Source: an uncultured Collinsella sp.
Lineage (GTDB): Bacteria; Actinomycetota; Coriobacteriia; Coriobacteriales; Coriobacteriaceae
Direction of reading: 5' to 3'
NCBI GenBank assembly: GCA_900543275.1
Contig: UQQL01000042.1
Location: 1 to 17,384, forward strand
DNA: 17,384 bases
Shown here: in pieces, positions 6,948 through 14,311 of the stretch
Position numbering within the stretch: the first letter of the stretch is position 1
Layout: every line of letters starts with the position of its first letter
Notes under the pieces: model-generated
What the model saw: the letters and a program-made list of their open reading frames with translations, nothing else
Database searches by the model: none
Told to the model about the DNA's origin: nothing
Program-made: the position numbers and the translations under genes

Positions 6948-7050
6948 CCGACCGCCCGAGGTGCGGCAGATTGCCTTGAAAGAGGAGGGCATAGACCTTG
7001 AGGTCATGCCCGACGATTGAAAGGCAAGGTGCCGTGGCTCGGGCGGTCGG
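6948..7050. ncRNA. Structured element 1 of a tandem pair, unknown class
   Basis: A perfect 13-base inverted repeat, CCGACCGCCCGAG (6948-6960) and CTCGGGCGGTCGG (7038-7050), closes a 103-base element. Inner stems are GCGGCA/TGCCGT, TTGCCTT/AAGGCAA (6971-6977 / 7021-7027) and an apical hairpin (6987-7011). The internal loop has GAAAGAGGA on one side and GACGATTGA on the other, and AAGG follows the third stem. Element 2 shares the loops but not the stem sequences. The purine-rich loops suggest the plus strand could be the functional RNA. On the minus strand (operon sense) the outer stem is followed by TCTATTTGTTT, which resembles a terminator. I do not recognise an Rfam family. Confidence 0.6.
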
Positions 7051-7052
7051 CA

Positions 7053-7154
7053 CGGGTTTTCCAAGTGTCCGAGATGGCCGTGAAAGAGGAGCGACGCGTA
7101 CCTGAGTACGCGAGCGACGGTTTGAACGGCAAGGTCGGGTGCTTGGAAAACCCG
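7053..7154. ncRNA. Structured element 2 of the tandem pair
   Basis: It starts 2 bases after element 1. The closing inverted repeat CGGGTTTTCCAAG (7053-7065) / CTTGGAAAACCCG (7142-7154) is perfect but unrelated in sequence to that of element 1. Inner stems are CCGA/TCGG, GCCGT/ACGGC and an apical CGCGTAC-CTGA-GTACGCG. It shares GTGAAAGAGGA, GACGGTTTGAA and GGCAAGGT with element 1 at matching positions. Conserved loops with stems that change on both sides are the pattern of a selected RNA structure. It ends 6 bases from the cysS stop codon. Confidence 0.6.
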
Positions 7155-7160
7155 CGGGGA

Positions 7161-8627
7161 TTAGAGAGTCTTAATACGGGTGCCCGCGGCAGTATCCTCG
7201 ATCGTCAGCCCGAGGTCCTTGAGCTGGTCGCGGATGGCGTCGGCCAGATCCCAGTTCTTGGCGGCGCGGGCCTCGGCGCGGGCCTCGAGAATCTTGGCAG
7301 CGGCCTCGTCCACGTCGTCGCCCGTGTAGGCGACCAGGCCGGCGGCAACGCCCAGCAGGCCCAGCGGCAGCTCGACCTTGGGCTCGGGAAGCTCAACGCC
7401 AAATGTGTCGAGCAGCTCAACCAGCGTATCGGCGGCAGCAAGCGCAGCGGCCTTGTCGGCAGCATCGCCCGCCTGCTCCAGGTACTGGTTGCACTCGGTC
7501 ACAAAGCCAAAGACAGCACCCATGGCACCGGCAGTGTTAAAGTCGTCGTCCATGCACTCCTTAAAGGTGGCACGGGTCTCGGCGGCCTTGGCGGCAAACG
7601 CCTCGGATGCTGCCTCATCGGCATCGGCCGTCGCATGGTTCGCGGCCCAGCGCAGGTTCTCGACCGTACCGGCGATACGCGTGAGCGAGTTCTCGGCACC
7701 CTCCAGGCGCTCCCAAGAAAAGTCGAGCGGCGAGCGATAGCTCGTCTGCAGCATCAGCAGGCGCAGGGCAGCAGCGGAGTGCTGCTCGAGGACCTCGGCC
7801 AGCGTAAAGAAGTTTCCGAGCGACTTGGACATCTTCTCGCCGTCGACCAGCAGCATGCCCGTGTGCATCCAGGTGTTGGAGAAGCCCTGGTGCCAGGCGC
7901 AGGTGGCCTGGGCGCACTCGTTCTCGTGATGCGGGAAGGCAAGGTCGGAGCCGCCGCCGTGGATGTCGATCGGGGTGCCCAGGTAGCGGTGCACCATGGC
8001 GGCGCACTCGGTGTGCCAGCCGGGACGGCCCTCGCCCCAGGGGCTCGGCCAGCTGGGCTCGCCGGGCTTGGCGGCCTTCCACAGGGCAAAGTCGAGCGGG
8101 TCGTTCTTGTCCTCGTTCTCCTCGATGCGCGCGCCAACCATAAGGTCGTCGATGTTGCGGCCCGAGACCTGACCATAGTTGGGATCGCTGCGCACGGCAA
8201 AGTACACATCGCCGTTATCGGCTGCGTAAGCGTGGCCCTGCTCGATAAGCGTCTTGATCATGGCGATCATGGGGCCGATCTCCTTGGTGGCGCGGGGGCG
8301 CACATCGGGATCGAGCACGTTGGCGGCGCGCATGACGCCGATGAACTTGTCGGAGAACTCCGTCGCGACCTCGGCAGCCGTACGGCCCTGCTCGTTGGCG
8401 CGCTTGATGATCTTGTCATCGACATCGGTGAGGTTCTGGGCGAACGTGACCTCGTAGCCGCTCGCGATGAGCCAGCGACGAATCACGTCAAAGCTGATGA
8501 ACGTGCGGGCATTGCCGATGTGGATGTTGTCGTAGACCGTGGGGCCGCACACGTACATGCGGACCTTGCCGGACTCGATGGGCTGGAACTCTTCCTTTTT
8601 ATGGGTAGCGCTGTTGTAGATACGCAT
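7161..8627 (-). CDS. cysS: Cysteinyl-tRNA synthetase
   Basis: This 488-residue class I synthetase attaches cysteine to tRNA-Cys. It shows the HIGH-type signature HIGN (36-39) and KMSKS (265-269). The four zinc ligands that select cysteine sit at Cys27 (in VCGPTV), Cys208, His233 and Glu237 (in FPHHENECA). The C-terminal alpha-helical anticodon-binding part is present, so the gene is full length. The start ATG is 3 bases after the ispF stop, and its ribosome binding site AAGGAG spans the last ispF codons. Its position after ispF resembles the Bacillus yac cluster, though gltX and cysE are absent here. Confidence 0.97.
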   Translation of the reverse strand: MRIYNSATHKKEEFQPIESGKVRMYVCGPTVYDNIHIGNARTFISFDVIRRWLIASGYEVTFAQNLTDVDDKIIKRANEQGRTAAEVATEFSDKFIGVMRAANVLDPDVRPRATKEIGPMIAMIKTLIEQGHAYAADNGDVYFAVRSDPNYGQVSGRNIDDLMVGARIEENEDKNDPLDFALWKAAKPGEPSWPSPWGEGRPGWHTECAAMVHRYLGTPIDIHGGGSDLAFPHHENECAQATCAWHQGFSNTWMHTGMLLVDGEKMSKSLGNFFTLAEVLEQHSAAALRLLMLQTSYRSPLDFSWERLEGAENSLTRIAGTVENLRWAANHATADADEAASEAFAAKAAETRATFKECMDDDFNTAGAMGAVFGFVTECNQYLEQAGDAADKAAALAAADTLVELLDTFGVELPEPKVELPLGLLGVAAGLVAYTGDDVDEAAAKILEARAEARAAKNWDLADAIRDQLKDLGLTIEDTAAGTRIKTL

Positions 8628-8630
8628 TCG

Positions 8631-9125
8631 TTACTCCTTAACGGTTTTCTGTAGCAGGCAGACGGCCCAGGCACCGATTCCCTCGCCCTGGCCTTCCCAA
8701 CCGAGCTTTTCGGTCGTAGTGGCGGCGACGCCCACGTTTTCGACGTCAACGCCCAGGGCATGGGCAAGGTTGGCGCGCATGGCATCGCGGTGCGGGGTGA
8801 TCTTGGGTTGCTGACAGGCAATGGTGCAATCGGCATCCACAAACTCAAAGCCCAGCTCGCGCGCATAGTCCATCACGCGAGCGAGCAGCACCATCGAATC
8901 GGCACCCTCGTAGGCGGGATCGGTGTCGGGGAATAGCTTGCCGATGTCTCCCCCGCGGCAGGCGCCCAGAATGGCGTCGGCCAAGGCGTGCGCGAGCACA
9001 TCGGCATCCGAGTGACCCAGCAGGCCGCGCTCGTAGGGAATGTCGACCCCGCCGATGATACATCGACGCCCCTCCACCAAACGGTGGACGTCGTAGCCGT
9101 GGCCAATGCGCAGGTTACTGAACAT
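8631..9125 (-). CDS. ispF: 2-C-methyl-D-erythritol 2,4-cyclodiphosphate synthase
   Basis: This 164-residue enzyme forms MEcPP from CDP-ME-2-phosphate, the fifth step of the MEP isoprenoid pathway. Metal ligands are in GHGYDVHRL (Asp12, His14) and ADVLAHAL (His46). The DADCTIACQQPKI and TTTEKLG motifs are typical of the family, and length fits the usual 155-165. The start at 9125 is chosen because the family begins a few residues before RIGHGYDVH. A longer in-frame start at 9158 would add 11 unusual residues. It overlaps the end of ispD by 11 bases, so translation is likely coupled. Confidence 0.95.
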   Translation of the reverse strand: MFSNLRIGHGYDVHRLVEGRRCIIGGVDIPYERGLLGHSDADVLAHALADAILGACRGGDIGKLFPDTDPAYEGADSMVLLARVMDYARELGFEFVDADCTIACQQPKITPHRDAMRANLAHALGVDVENVGVAATTTEKLGWEGQGEGIGAWAVCLLQKTVKE

Positions 9126-9843
9126 GGGGAAGGTCCTCTCCCTCGGCCATACGGCCAAGCAGAATCGCGGTTACGGGGCGCAGGTCCTCGGGCACCGTCA
9201 CCTTAAGGTTATCGCGCGGGCTCTGGACGCAGCGGACGCGCCCACCCATGCGCTCGACCAGTGACGAATCGTCCGTGCCGATAAAGCCCTCGGCAATCGC
9301 CGCGGCATGGGCGCGCTTCATGGCGTCGACACTAAAGATCTGCGGCGTCTGCGCGGCCCAGTAGAGCTCGCGCGGCGGCGTCTCGACGATGTTGTCGCCG
9401 TCGACAATCTTGAGCGTATCGATCGCGGGTTGACCGCACACGACACCGTCGAGCGAGCGGTCGCCCACAAGCACGTCGATCGCATGATCGATGGCCTCGG
9501 TCGTGATGAGCGGACGGGCGCCGTCGTGGATGGCGACATATTCGAAACCCGCCGGTACCGCATGCACGCCGGCACGGGTGGAGTCCTGGCGGGTATCGCC
9601 GGCATCGGCAAAGCTGATGGGCGTGCTATACGAATACGGGCTGATGACCAGGCAGCGCATCTCGGCACGACGCTCGGCAGGACACACCACCACGATGTGA
9701 CCGACCTTGTCGCTACGATCGAACGCACGGATAGACCAGCTCATGAGCGGACGGCCCGCCACGTTAACGAGCTGCTTGCCGCCGGGATTTCCAAAGCGCT
9801 GGCCGCTGCCGCCGGCAACGACCACGGCGCATACGGGCGCCAT
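9115..9843 (-). CDS. ispD: 2-C-methyl-D-erythritol 4-phosphate cytidylyltransferase
   Basis: This 242-residue enzyme makes CDP-ME from MEP and CTP, the third step of the MEP pathway. It has the nucleotidyltransferase loop VVAGGSGQRFG followed by GKQL (the PKQ position, with Gly for Pro). It also has GDTRQDSTRAGV, the IHDGARPL motif (usual form HDAARP) and TDDSSLVE. The start codon overlaps the disA stop as TAATG. It sits between disA and ispF. As in Bacillus, ispD and ispF are separate adjacent genes rather than fused. Confidence 0.94.
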   Translation of the reverse strand: MAPVCAVVVAGGSGQRFGNPGGKQLVNVAGRPLMSWSIRAFDRSDKVGHIVVVCPAERRAEMRCLVISPYSYSTPISFADAGDTRQDSTRAGVHAVPAGFEYVAIHDGARPLITTEAIDHAIDVLVGDRSLDGVVCGQPAIDTLKIVDGDNIVETPPRELYWAAQTPQIFSVDAMKRAHAAAIAEGFIGTDDSSLVERMGGRVRCVQSPRDNLKVTVPEDLRPVTAILLGRMAEGEDLPHVQ

Positions 9844-10910
9844 TATGCGTTCCCCTGTTTGGTGCCCTTCATGCGGTACAGCGAGTCCGCAAGAATGGCA
9901 GGGTTGTTAACGCCAAAGTCGCCCAGGCGCTCCGGATCCTCGCTGATGTCGTCCATGAGCTCCTGCAGCGAGCCATACTCGTCGACGATCTTCTCGGCCA
10001 CGCCGTCGCGCACGACGGACACGCGCGAAAGCGTGCGCAGGCCCAGCGGTGTCATGACGGAGTCCTCGTCCAGGTCGTCGTAACCCAGAACTGCCGCCAC
10101 GTGCTGCGGGTCGGACAGGTCCTTAGGCGTCATGCGGCTCAGGTTGGCGCGAATCTTCTCGGCATTAGCCTCGGAAGAGTCACTCGCGTAGTCGCGGATC
10201 ATAAGGTCGTATTCGGTATCCATGCTGGAGCCGGCGAGCTGCTCGAGCTGCATCTGTACGAGCTTGCCCTGGTTGCCCAGCTTGACGATGCAATCCTTAA
10301 GCTCAGTCTTTGCCTGCTGCATGATCTCGAAGCTCGAGAAAATACCGGTAATGTCGGCGAGTGTAACATAGTCGTCGAGCTCGAGGGCCGTCAGGCGCAG
10401 CAGGGAGCGATCGAGCGACTGACGGGTAGTCTGGAGCGTGGCGACGAGCTGGTTGACCGAGCTCATGATGGTGGTAACGGGCTGGATCTCGTAGCTCTTG
10501 CCGTGAACGTACACGTTGACGACGGCACGACGGGCCGAGACCGAGATCACGATGGCATCGGTGAGCACCGACATGCGAGCGGCGGTGCGGTGACGCATGC
10601 CCGTCTCGCTCGTGGCAAGCGAGGGATCGGGATTGAGGTGGAAGTTGGCGCGCAGGATCTGGGTGAGGTCGCCGTCGATGACGATGGCGCCGTCCATCTT
10701 GGAGAGCTCGAACAGACGGTTCGAGGTGAACGAAATGTTGAGTGGGAAGCCGTCGTTGCCGGCAGCGAGCACGTTTTCGGTGTCGCCGACGCAGATAAGG
10801 GCACCCAGGTGACCGGCGATGATCATGTCGAGGGCGGTGCGGATCGGCTGACCAGGTGCCGTCAGGCGGATGGCCTGTTCCATACGCTTTTGCAGCTCGT
10901 TCTTATCCAA
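9843..10910 (-). CDS. disA: DNA integrity scanning diadenylate cyclase DisA
   Basis: This 355-residue protein joins two ATP into cyclic di-AMP. The N-terminal DAC domain (about 10-150) has the catalytic DGA (73-75, in KMDGAIVIDGD) and RHR (106-108, in SETGMRHRTA). A helical linker and a C-terminal helix-hairpin-helix (about 325-350, somewhat degenerate) bind branched DNA in the family. Length matches known DisA proteins. It starts at TTG (10908-10910) with GGGAG 8 bases upstream, and no in-frame ATG is close. It appears to be the first gene of the six-gene operon. The usual neighbour radA is not upstream; a divergent mntP is there instead. Confidence 0.95.
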   Translation of the reverse strand: MDKNELQKRMEQAIRLTAPGQPIRTALDMIIAGHLGALICVGDTENVLAAGNDGFPLNISFTSNRLFELSKMDGAIVIDGDLTQILRANFHLNPDPSLATSETGMRHRTAARMSVLTDAIVISVSARRAVVNVYVHGKSYEIQPVTTIMSSVNQLVATLQTTRQSLDRSLLRLTALELDDYVTLADITGIFSSFEIMQQAKTELKDCIVKLGNQGKLVQMQLEQLAGSSMDTEYDLMIRDYASDSSEANAEKIRANLSRMTPKDLSDPQHVAAVLGYDDLDEDSVMTPLGLRTLSRVSVVRDGVAEKIVDEYGSLQELMDDISEDPERLGDFGVNNPAILADSLYRMKGTKQGNA

Positions 10911-10993
10911 GGCATCGCTCCCATCGTATACGCTCCATAAACGCTAAATAGTTTCTCACGGTTTGTCCCTGCGGCGCTTGCGAAATCCGATGC

Positions 10994-11021
10994 TTACAGA
11001 ATGAGCGAACACCGCTAAGAT
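10994..11021 (+). promoter_or_regulatory. Probable mntP promoter
   Basis: TTACAG (10994-10999), a 16-base spacer and TAAGAT (11016-11021) form a fair sigma-A promoter. The predicted start near 11028 leaves a leader of about 110 bases before mntP, long enough for regulation at the RNA level. Confidence 0.45.
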
Positions 11022-11073
11022 AGCTAATTTGGGACGGGCTCTTTTGACTACCCAATCAACCATGTGCCAAGGT

Positions 11074-11137
11074 TAGTCTTTTTGTTGCTCCCCCAAGAGG
11101 TACACGCGGGCCTGCCCGCAGAGAGGGAGCCAGACTA
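11074..11137 (+). promoter_or_regulatory. Structured mntP leader that can mask its ribosome binding site
   Basis: Three nested pairings are visible: TAGTCT (11074-11079) with AGACTA (11132-11137), GCTCCC (11087-11092) with GGGAGC (11125-11130), and the hairpin GCGGG-CCTG-CCCGC (11106-11119). GGGAG is the likely Shine-Dalgarno sequence and the last A of the outer arm is the first base of the start codon. Folding would therefore block initiation. The conserved bases of the yybP-ykoY manganese riboswitch are not apparent. Confidence 0.4.
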
Positions 11138-11715
11138 TGGGACTCGCAGAGCTCGTGTTGCTCGCCGTTGGCCTTTCGATGGACGCCTTTGCCGTTTCCA
11201 TCTGCAAGGGCCTTGGCATGAAGAAGATCAACCTTAAGGTCGCCGTGGTGCTCGGCCTGTTCTTTGGCGGCTTCCAGGCCGGCATGCCCGTGATCGGATG
11301 GGCGCTTGGCAGCCAGTTTATGGGCATCATCGGCCCCATCGACCACTGGATTGCCTTTATCCTTTTGGCCTTTATCGGCGGCAAAATGCTGTGGGAGGCC
11401 TTTACCGAGGACGAGGATGAAGGCGACGGCAAGGATGCCGAAAAGATTGACCTGGGTGAGTACCTGATCCTCGCCATCGCCACCTCAATCGACGCCCTAG
11501 CCGTGGGCATCTCATTTGCCGCGCTCTCGGTCGACATCGTGCCCGCCGTTTCGCTCATCGGCATCACGACCTTTATCTTCTCCATCGCCGGCGTGGCGAT
11601 CGGCCACACCTTTGGCGCGCGCTACGAAAAACCCGCCACCATCGTGGGTGGCATCGTGCTCATCCTCATCGGGCTTAAGATCTTGCTTGAGCACCTTGGG
11701 ATCCTCGCGCTGTAA
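11137..11715 (+). CDS. mntP: Manganese efflux pump MntP
   Basis: This 192-residue membrane protein has six predicted hydrophobic segments, the family's normal size. It shows the internal duplication of the MntP fold, with paired motifs GLSMDAFAVSICKGL near the N-terminus and ATSIDALAVGISFAA in the second half. The aspartates in these motifs are the known functional residues for Mn(II) export. An acidic cytoplasmic loop (EDEDEGDGKDAE) separates the halves. The ribosome binding site GGGAG lies 8 bases before the ATG and can be sequestered in a leader stem. The gene stands alone, divergent from disA and ended by its own terminator. Confidence 0.93.
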   Translation: MGLAELVLLAVGLSMDAFAVSICKGLGMKKINLKVAVVLGLFFGGFQAGMPVIGWALGSQFMGIIGPIDHWIAFILLAFIGGKMLWEAFTEDEDEGDGKDAEKIDLGEYLILAIATSIDALAVGISFAALSVDIVPAVSLIGITTFIFSIAGVAIGHTFGARYEKPATIVGGIVLILIGLKILLEHLGILAL

Positions 11716-11720
11716 CGAAT

Positions 11721-11757
11721 AACGGCCGCCCGGCATTACGCCAGGCGGCCGTTTTCA
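11721..11757 (+). terminator. Rho-independent terminator after mntP
   Basis: AACGGCCGCC (11721-11730) pairs perfectly with GGCGGCCGTT (11744-11753), followed by TTTTC, starting 5 bases after the mntP stop. It may also serve the convergent pepD gene (minus strand), where only a weak T-rich tract follows. Confidence 0.88.
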
Positions 11758-11795
11758 TAGCCAGCCGTTTTAGAGCGGCTTAACCAAGGCGACCT

Positions 11796-13253
11796 TTACG
11801 CGGCGAGGCGCTTGAGCACGTCGATGAGCAGCTCGTAGAAGCGCTCGGCAGAAGCGAGCTCCATGCTCTCGTCCGGGGTGTGGACATCGGAGAGCGTCGG
11901 GCCCACGGCGATGGCGTCCAGGCCGTGCAGGGCCTCGGCAAACAGGCCGCACTCAAGGCCGGCGTGAATGGACTCGATGCGCAACTCGGAGCCAAAGAGC
12001 TCGCGATAGCTCTCGACAAAGACGTCGCGGACCGGCGAATGCTCGGCATAGCTCCAGCCGGGATACTCGAACTCAAACTTGGCGTCGAAGCCCAAGACAT
12101 CGGCCAGCGTCTGCAGGCGGTCCTTGAACTCGTTCTGCAGCGAGGTGATCGAGGAGCGCGGGGACAGCATGATCTTGACCTGGTCGTCGGAAGTGGCGAC
12201 CACGCCGATGTTGGAGGAAACCTCGACGGAGCCGTCGGTGGCGACGTTGCGGCGAATCACGCCGTTAGGGGCAAGACGCAGGGCGCGGATGAGGGCAAGC
12301 GCGGACTTCTGGTCCATGGCCTCGACCTCGGCGTCGTCGGCAATCTCGACGGTGCAGGTAAAACCGGGGTCGAAGACCTCGAGCTCGGCAGTGACGTCGG
12401 CGATGATGTCCTTTGCGATCTGGGCCGCGGCCTCGGCGGCAGCGTGGTCGGCGTAAACCAGCTCGGCCTTGCACTCGCGGTTGATGGCGTTGTCCTTGGT
12501 GCCGCCGTTAAAGCTGACGATGGCGGGCTCGCCGGCGACCATCAGGCGGTCGATGATGCGGGCCATGATGAGGTTGCCGTTGCCGCGCTCCAGGTTGATA
12601 TCGTTGCCGGAATGACCACCCAGCAGGCCGGAGATGTCGAGCGTGAGGGTGCTACCGGTCTTGTGCTCGCGCACGATGGGGCAGGTGTAGGTAACAACGA
12701 CGCCGCCGGCGCAGCTGACGGTGGCAACGCCCTCTTCCTCGGAGTCAAGGTTAATCATGGTGCGGGCGCTAATCTGGGACTTGTCGAGCGTCTCGGCGCC
12801 GACCAGGCCAGTCTCCTCGTCGGTGGTGAATACGCACTCGAGGGCGGGGTGAACGATCGAATCGTCATTGAGAACAGTGAGCATCAGAGCGACGGCGATA
12901 CCATTGTCGGCGCCCAGGGTGGTGCCGTTAGCGGTGAGGACGCCGTCCTTGACGACCAGGTCGATACCGTCGGTCGTAAAGTCGTGCTCAACAGAGCCCA
13001 ACTTGTCGCACACCATATCGATGTGGCCCTGCAGCATCACGGTCGGGGCATTCTCGGCGCCGGCAGAAGCGGGCTTGCGAATGATGACGTTGTAGACCTC
13101 GTCCTGGTACACATCGAGGCCGCGCTCCTTGGCAAACGCAACCAGGAAATCGCTGATGCCCTTCTCGTTGCCAGACCCACGGGGGATCGCGCTGACCTCC
13201 TCAAAGAAATGGAACAGCTGGGCGGGCTCGTAGCCGGTGATTTTGTAATCCAT
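11796..13253 (-). CDS. pepD: Cytosolic beta-alanyl/aminoacyl-histidine dipeptidase PepD (M20C)
   Basis: This 485-residue metallopeptidase splits dipeptides such as Xaa-His. The M20 metal-site motifs are complete: QGHIDMV (His77, Asp79), LGADNGIA (Asp116), TTDEETG (Glu146-Glu147), INLDSEEEG (Asp170) and DVHTPDES (His458). Length equals E. coli PepD. The start at 13253 is chosen for the AAGGAGG lying 4 bases upstream. An upstream in-frame extension to 13358 would add 35 residues without family support and would run over the promoter. It is monocistronic and convergent with mntP. Confidence 0.93.
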   Translation of the reverse strand: MDYKITGYEPAQLFHFFEEVSAIPRGSGNEKGISDFLVAFAKERGLDVYQDEVYNVIIRKPASAGAENAPTVMLQGHIDMVCDKLGSVEHDFTTDGIDLVVKDGVLTANGTTLGADNGIAVALMLTVLNDDSIVHPALECVFTTDEETGLVGAETLDKSQISARTMINLDSEEEGVATVSCAGGVVVTYTCPIVREHKTGSTLTLDISGLLGGHSGNDINLERGNGNLIMARIIDRLMVAGEPAIVSFNGGTKDNAINRECKAELVYADHAAAEAAAQIAKDIIADVTAELEVFDPGFTCTVEIADDAEVEAMDQKSALALIRALRLAPNGVIRRNVATDGSVEVSSNIGVVATSDDQVKIMLSPRSSITSLQNEFKDRLQTLADVLGFDAKFEFEYPGWSYAEHSPVRDVFVESYRELFGSELRIESIHAGLECGLFAEALHGLDAIAVGPTLSDVHTPDESMELASAERFYELLIDVLKRLAA

Positions 13254-13297
13254 GGTGCCTCCTTGGCGCAACTGGTTAGACAGTAAGACATGCGACT

Positions 13298-13326
13298 TGT
13301 ATATTCCCAGACTTTGCGTGCATAAA
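13298..13326 (-). promoter_or_regulatory. Possible pepD promoter
   Basis: Minus strand: TTTATG (13321-13326), a 17-base spacer and TATACA (13298-13303), about 45 bases before the pepD start. The -10 is good; the -35 is weak. Confidence 0.35.
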
Positions 13327-13401
13327 CCAGTCGAAAACGCCGAGCGCCCTTGCATCATCGGCTAACGGCGGGGAAACGCCACTTTATCAAGCTAAAGCAG
13401 G

Positions 13402-13929
13402 TTAGATGGGCAGCATAGAGGATCCGCCGGCCTCTCCAACCAACCTCAACGCCTGACATACGTCAATGCATACGCCATTGGTATGTTTGATAAGGTCTTT
13501 ATCCCCCGTTACCACATAATCGGCATCAATACGATTGGCGACGCCCAATATAAGATCGTCCTCAAAGTCATTGTGATAATGCTTGAACACAAAGGAATCG
13601 AACACCTCGTCCGCTCCGACCGAGGCGATGATCGACTTTTGTCGAATCAGGCGAACGCACGCCCATGCCGTCTCGTCGGCAGCGGCGATTGCTTCGGGAG
13701 CGAGAACTCCCCCACGGCGAGCGTCGGCCTTCATCGTCCTTCCCAAGATGTAATAGATGTCTTTGACAGACAGGGAAGACGAGAAAAGAACGATATCCTC
13801 CGCTTCCGCCACACGGGAAAAGAGCTCGACTGTCGGCTTGGTCGCACTCGTACGGCCAAGAAAGTAATCTAGCCAAATGTTCGTGTCGACTAACAGTTTG
13901 AGCGTACGTTTTGTACCGACGCCGCTCAT
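13402..13929 (-). CDS. PIN-domain toxin of a type II toxin-antitoxin pair
   Basis: This 175-residue protein has a PIN ribonuclease fold. The first acidic residue is in LLVDTNIWLDYF (Asp15), a second likely one is in SVKDIYYI (Asp57), then NDFEDDLI (Asp121, Asp124) and VVTGDKDL (Asp143). These would bind the metal used to cut RNA. Start at 13929 is preferred because its ATG overlaps the antitoxin stop as ATGA; a TTG four codons earlier is also in frame. It is somewhat longer than typical VapC toxins (about 130-140), with an insert around residues 65-90. It lies directly downstream of a ribbon-helix-helix antitoxin. RNA target unknown. Confidence 0.82.
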   Translation of the reverse strand: MSGVGTKRTLKLLVDTNIWLDYFLGRTSATKPTVELFSRVAEAEDIVLFSSSLSVKDIYYILGRTMKADARRGGVLAPEAIAAADETAWACVRLIRQKSIIASVGADEVFDSFVFKHYHNDFEDDLILGVANRIDADYVVTGDKDLIKHTNGVCIDVCQALRLVGEAGGSSMLPI

Positions 13930-14294
13930 GATTCGATCCAATTGCTGAATCTTTCGCTCATCATTTGGTCGTAGAGCTCGTCGTAATCGAAGACCTCATC
14001 GGGGCTTAGCCTCGGAATCGAGAACCGCTCGTAATAATTCGAAATTAACGCAGCACCTTCCGAGACATGGGACGAACTCGCCTTCGAGCGTATGTCATCA
14101 GGCAGGACCTCGTCATTGTTCCTTTTTGCGATGGGCATATGACCGTTCTCGGTCAAGTACTGCCACAGCTCCCTCACCGCTTGTGACGGCGTCATGCCGA
14201 GGCTTGCAAGCACCGCATCTCCCGCTTCCTTGAGTTGAGAATCGAGACGCACATTCATCTGGGCGGAACGTCTGTCGAGCAACGCCGTTGCCAT
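13926..14294 (-). CDS. RelB/DinJ-like ribbon-helix-helix antitoxin
   Basis: The 122-residue product has a ribbon-helix-helix DNA-binding region at about residues 11-53 (MNVRLDSQLKEAG...LGMTPSQAVRELWQYL...GHMP), the layout of RelB/DinJ antitoxins. An acidic C-terminal part probably wraps the PIN toxin. The start at 14294 is supported by AAGGAGG seven bases upstream; an in-frame extension to 14321 overlaps the promoter palindrome and is unlikely. It overlaps the toxin by 4 bases (ATGA). It probably represses its own operon through the palindrome at 14312-14343. Confidence 0.82.
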   Translation of the reverse strand: MATALLDRRSAQMNVRLDSQLKEAGDAVLASLGMTPSQAVRELWQYLTENGHMPIAKRNNDEVLPDDIRSKASSSHVSEGAALISNYYERFSIPRLSPDEVFDYDELYDQMMSERFSNWIES

Positions 14295-14311
14295 AACCTT
14301 GCCTCCTTGTG

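Noticed and set aside
6948..7154. T-box or known tandem riboswitch before trmH
   Set aside because: No T-box TGGNACCGCG sequence is present, and the loops do not match the glycine, lysine, c-di-GMP, c-di-AMP or SAM cores as I know them.
7017..8654. Very long plus-strand frame (545 residues) opposite cysS
   Set aside because: It is antisense to a complete cysS with all catalytic motifs. Such frames arise from GC-rich third positions; composition is low-complexity Gly/Val/Leu/Ala/Arg with no family.
11028..11136. yybP-ykoY manganese riboswitch before mntP
   Set aside because: The gene context fits, but the conserved core bases of that class are not visible; only a generic structured leader is supported.
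11880..13286. Long plus-strand frame opposite pepD
   Set aside because: It is the shadow of pepD, rich in Gly/Val/Asp repeats with no domain, and pepD is fully supported.
13360..13400. Terminator after the toxin gene (GGCG...CGCC)
   Set aside because: The stem is only 4 pairs and has no T tract on the minus strand.
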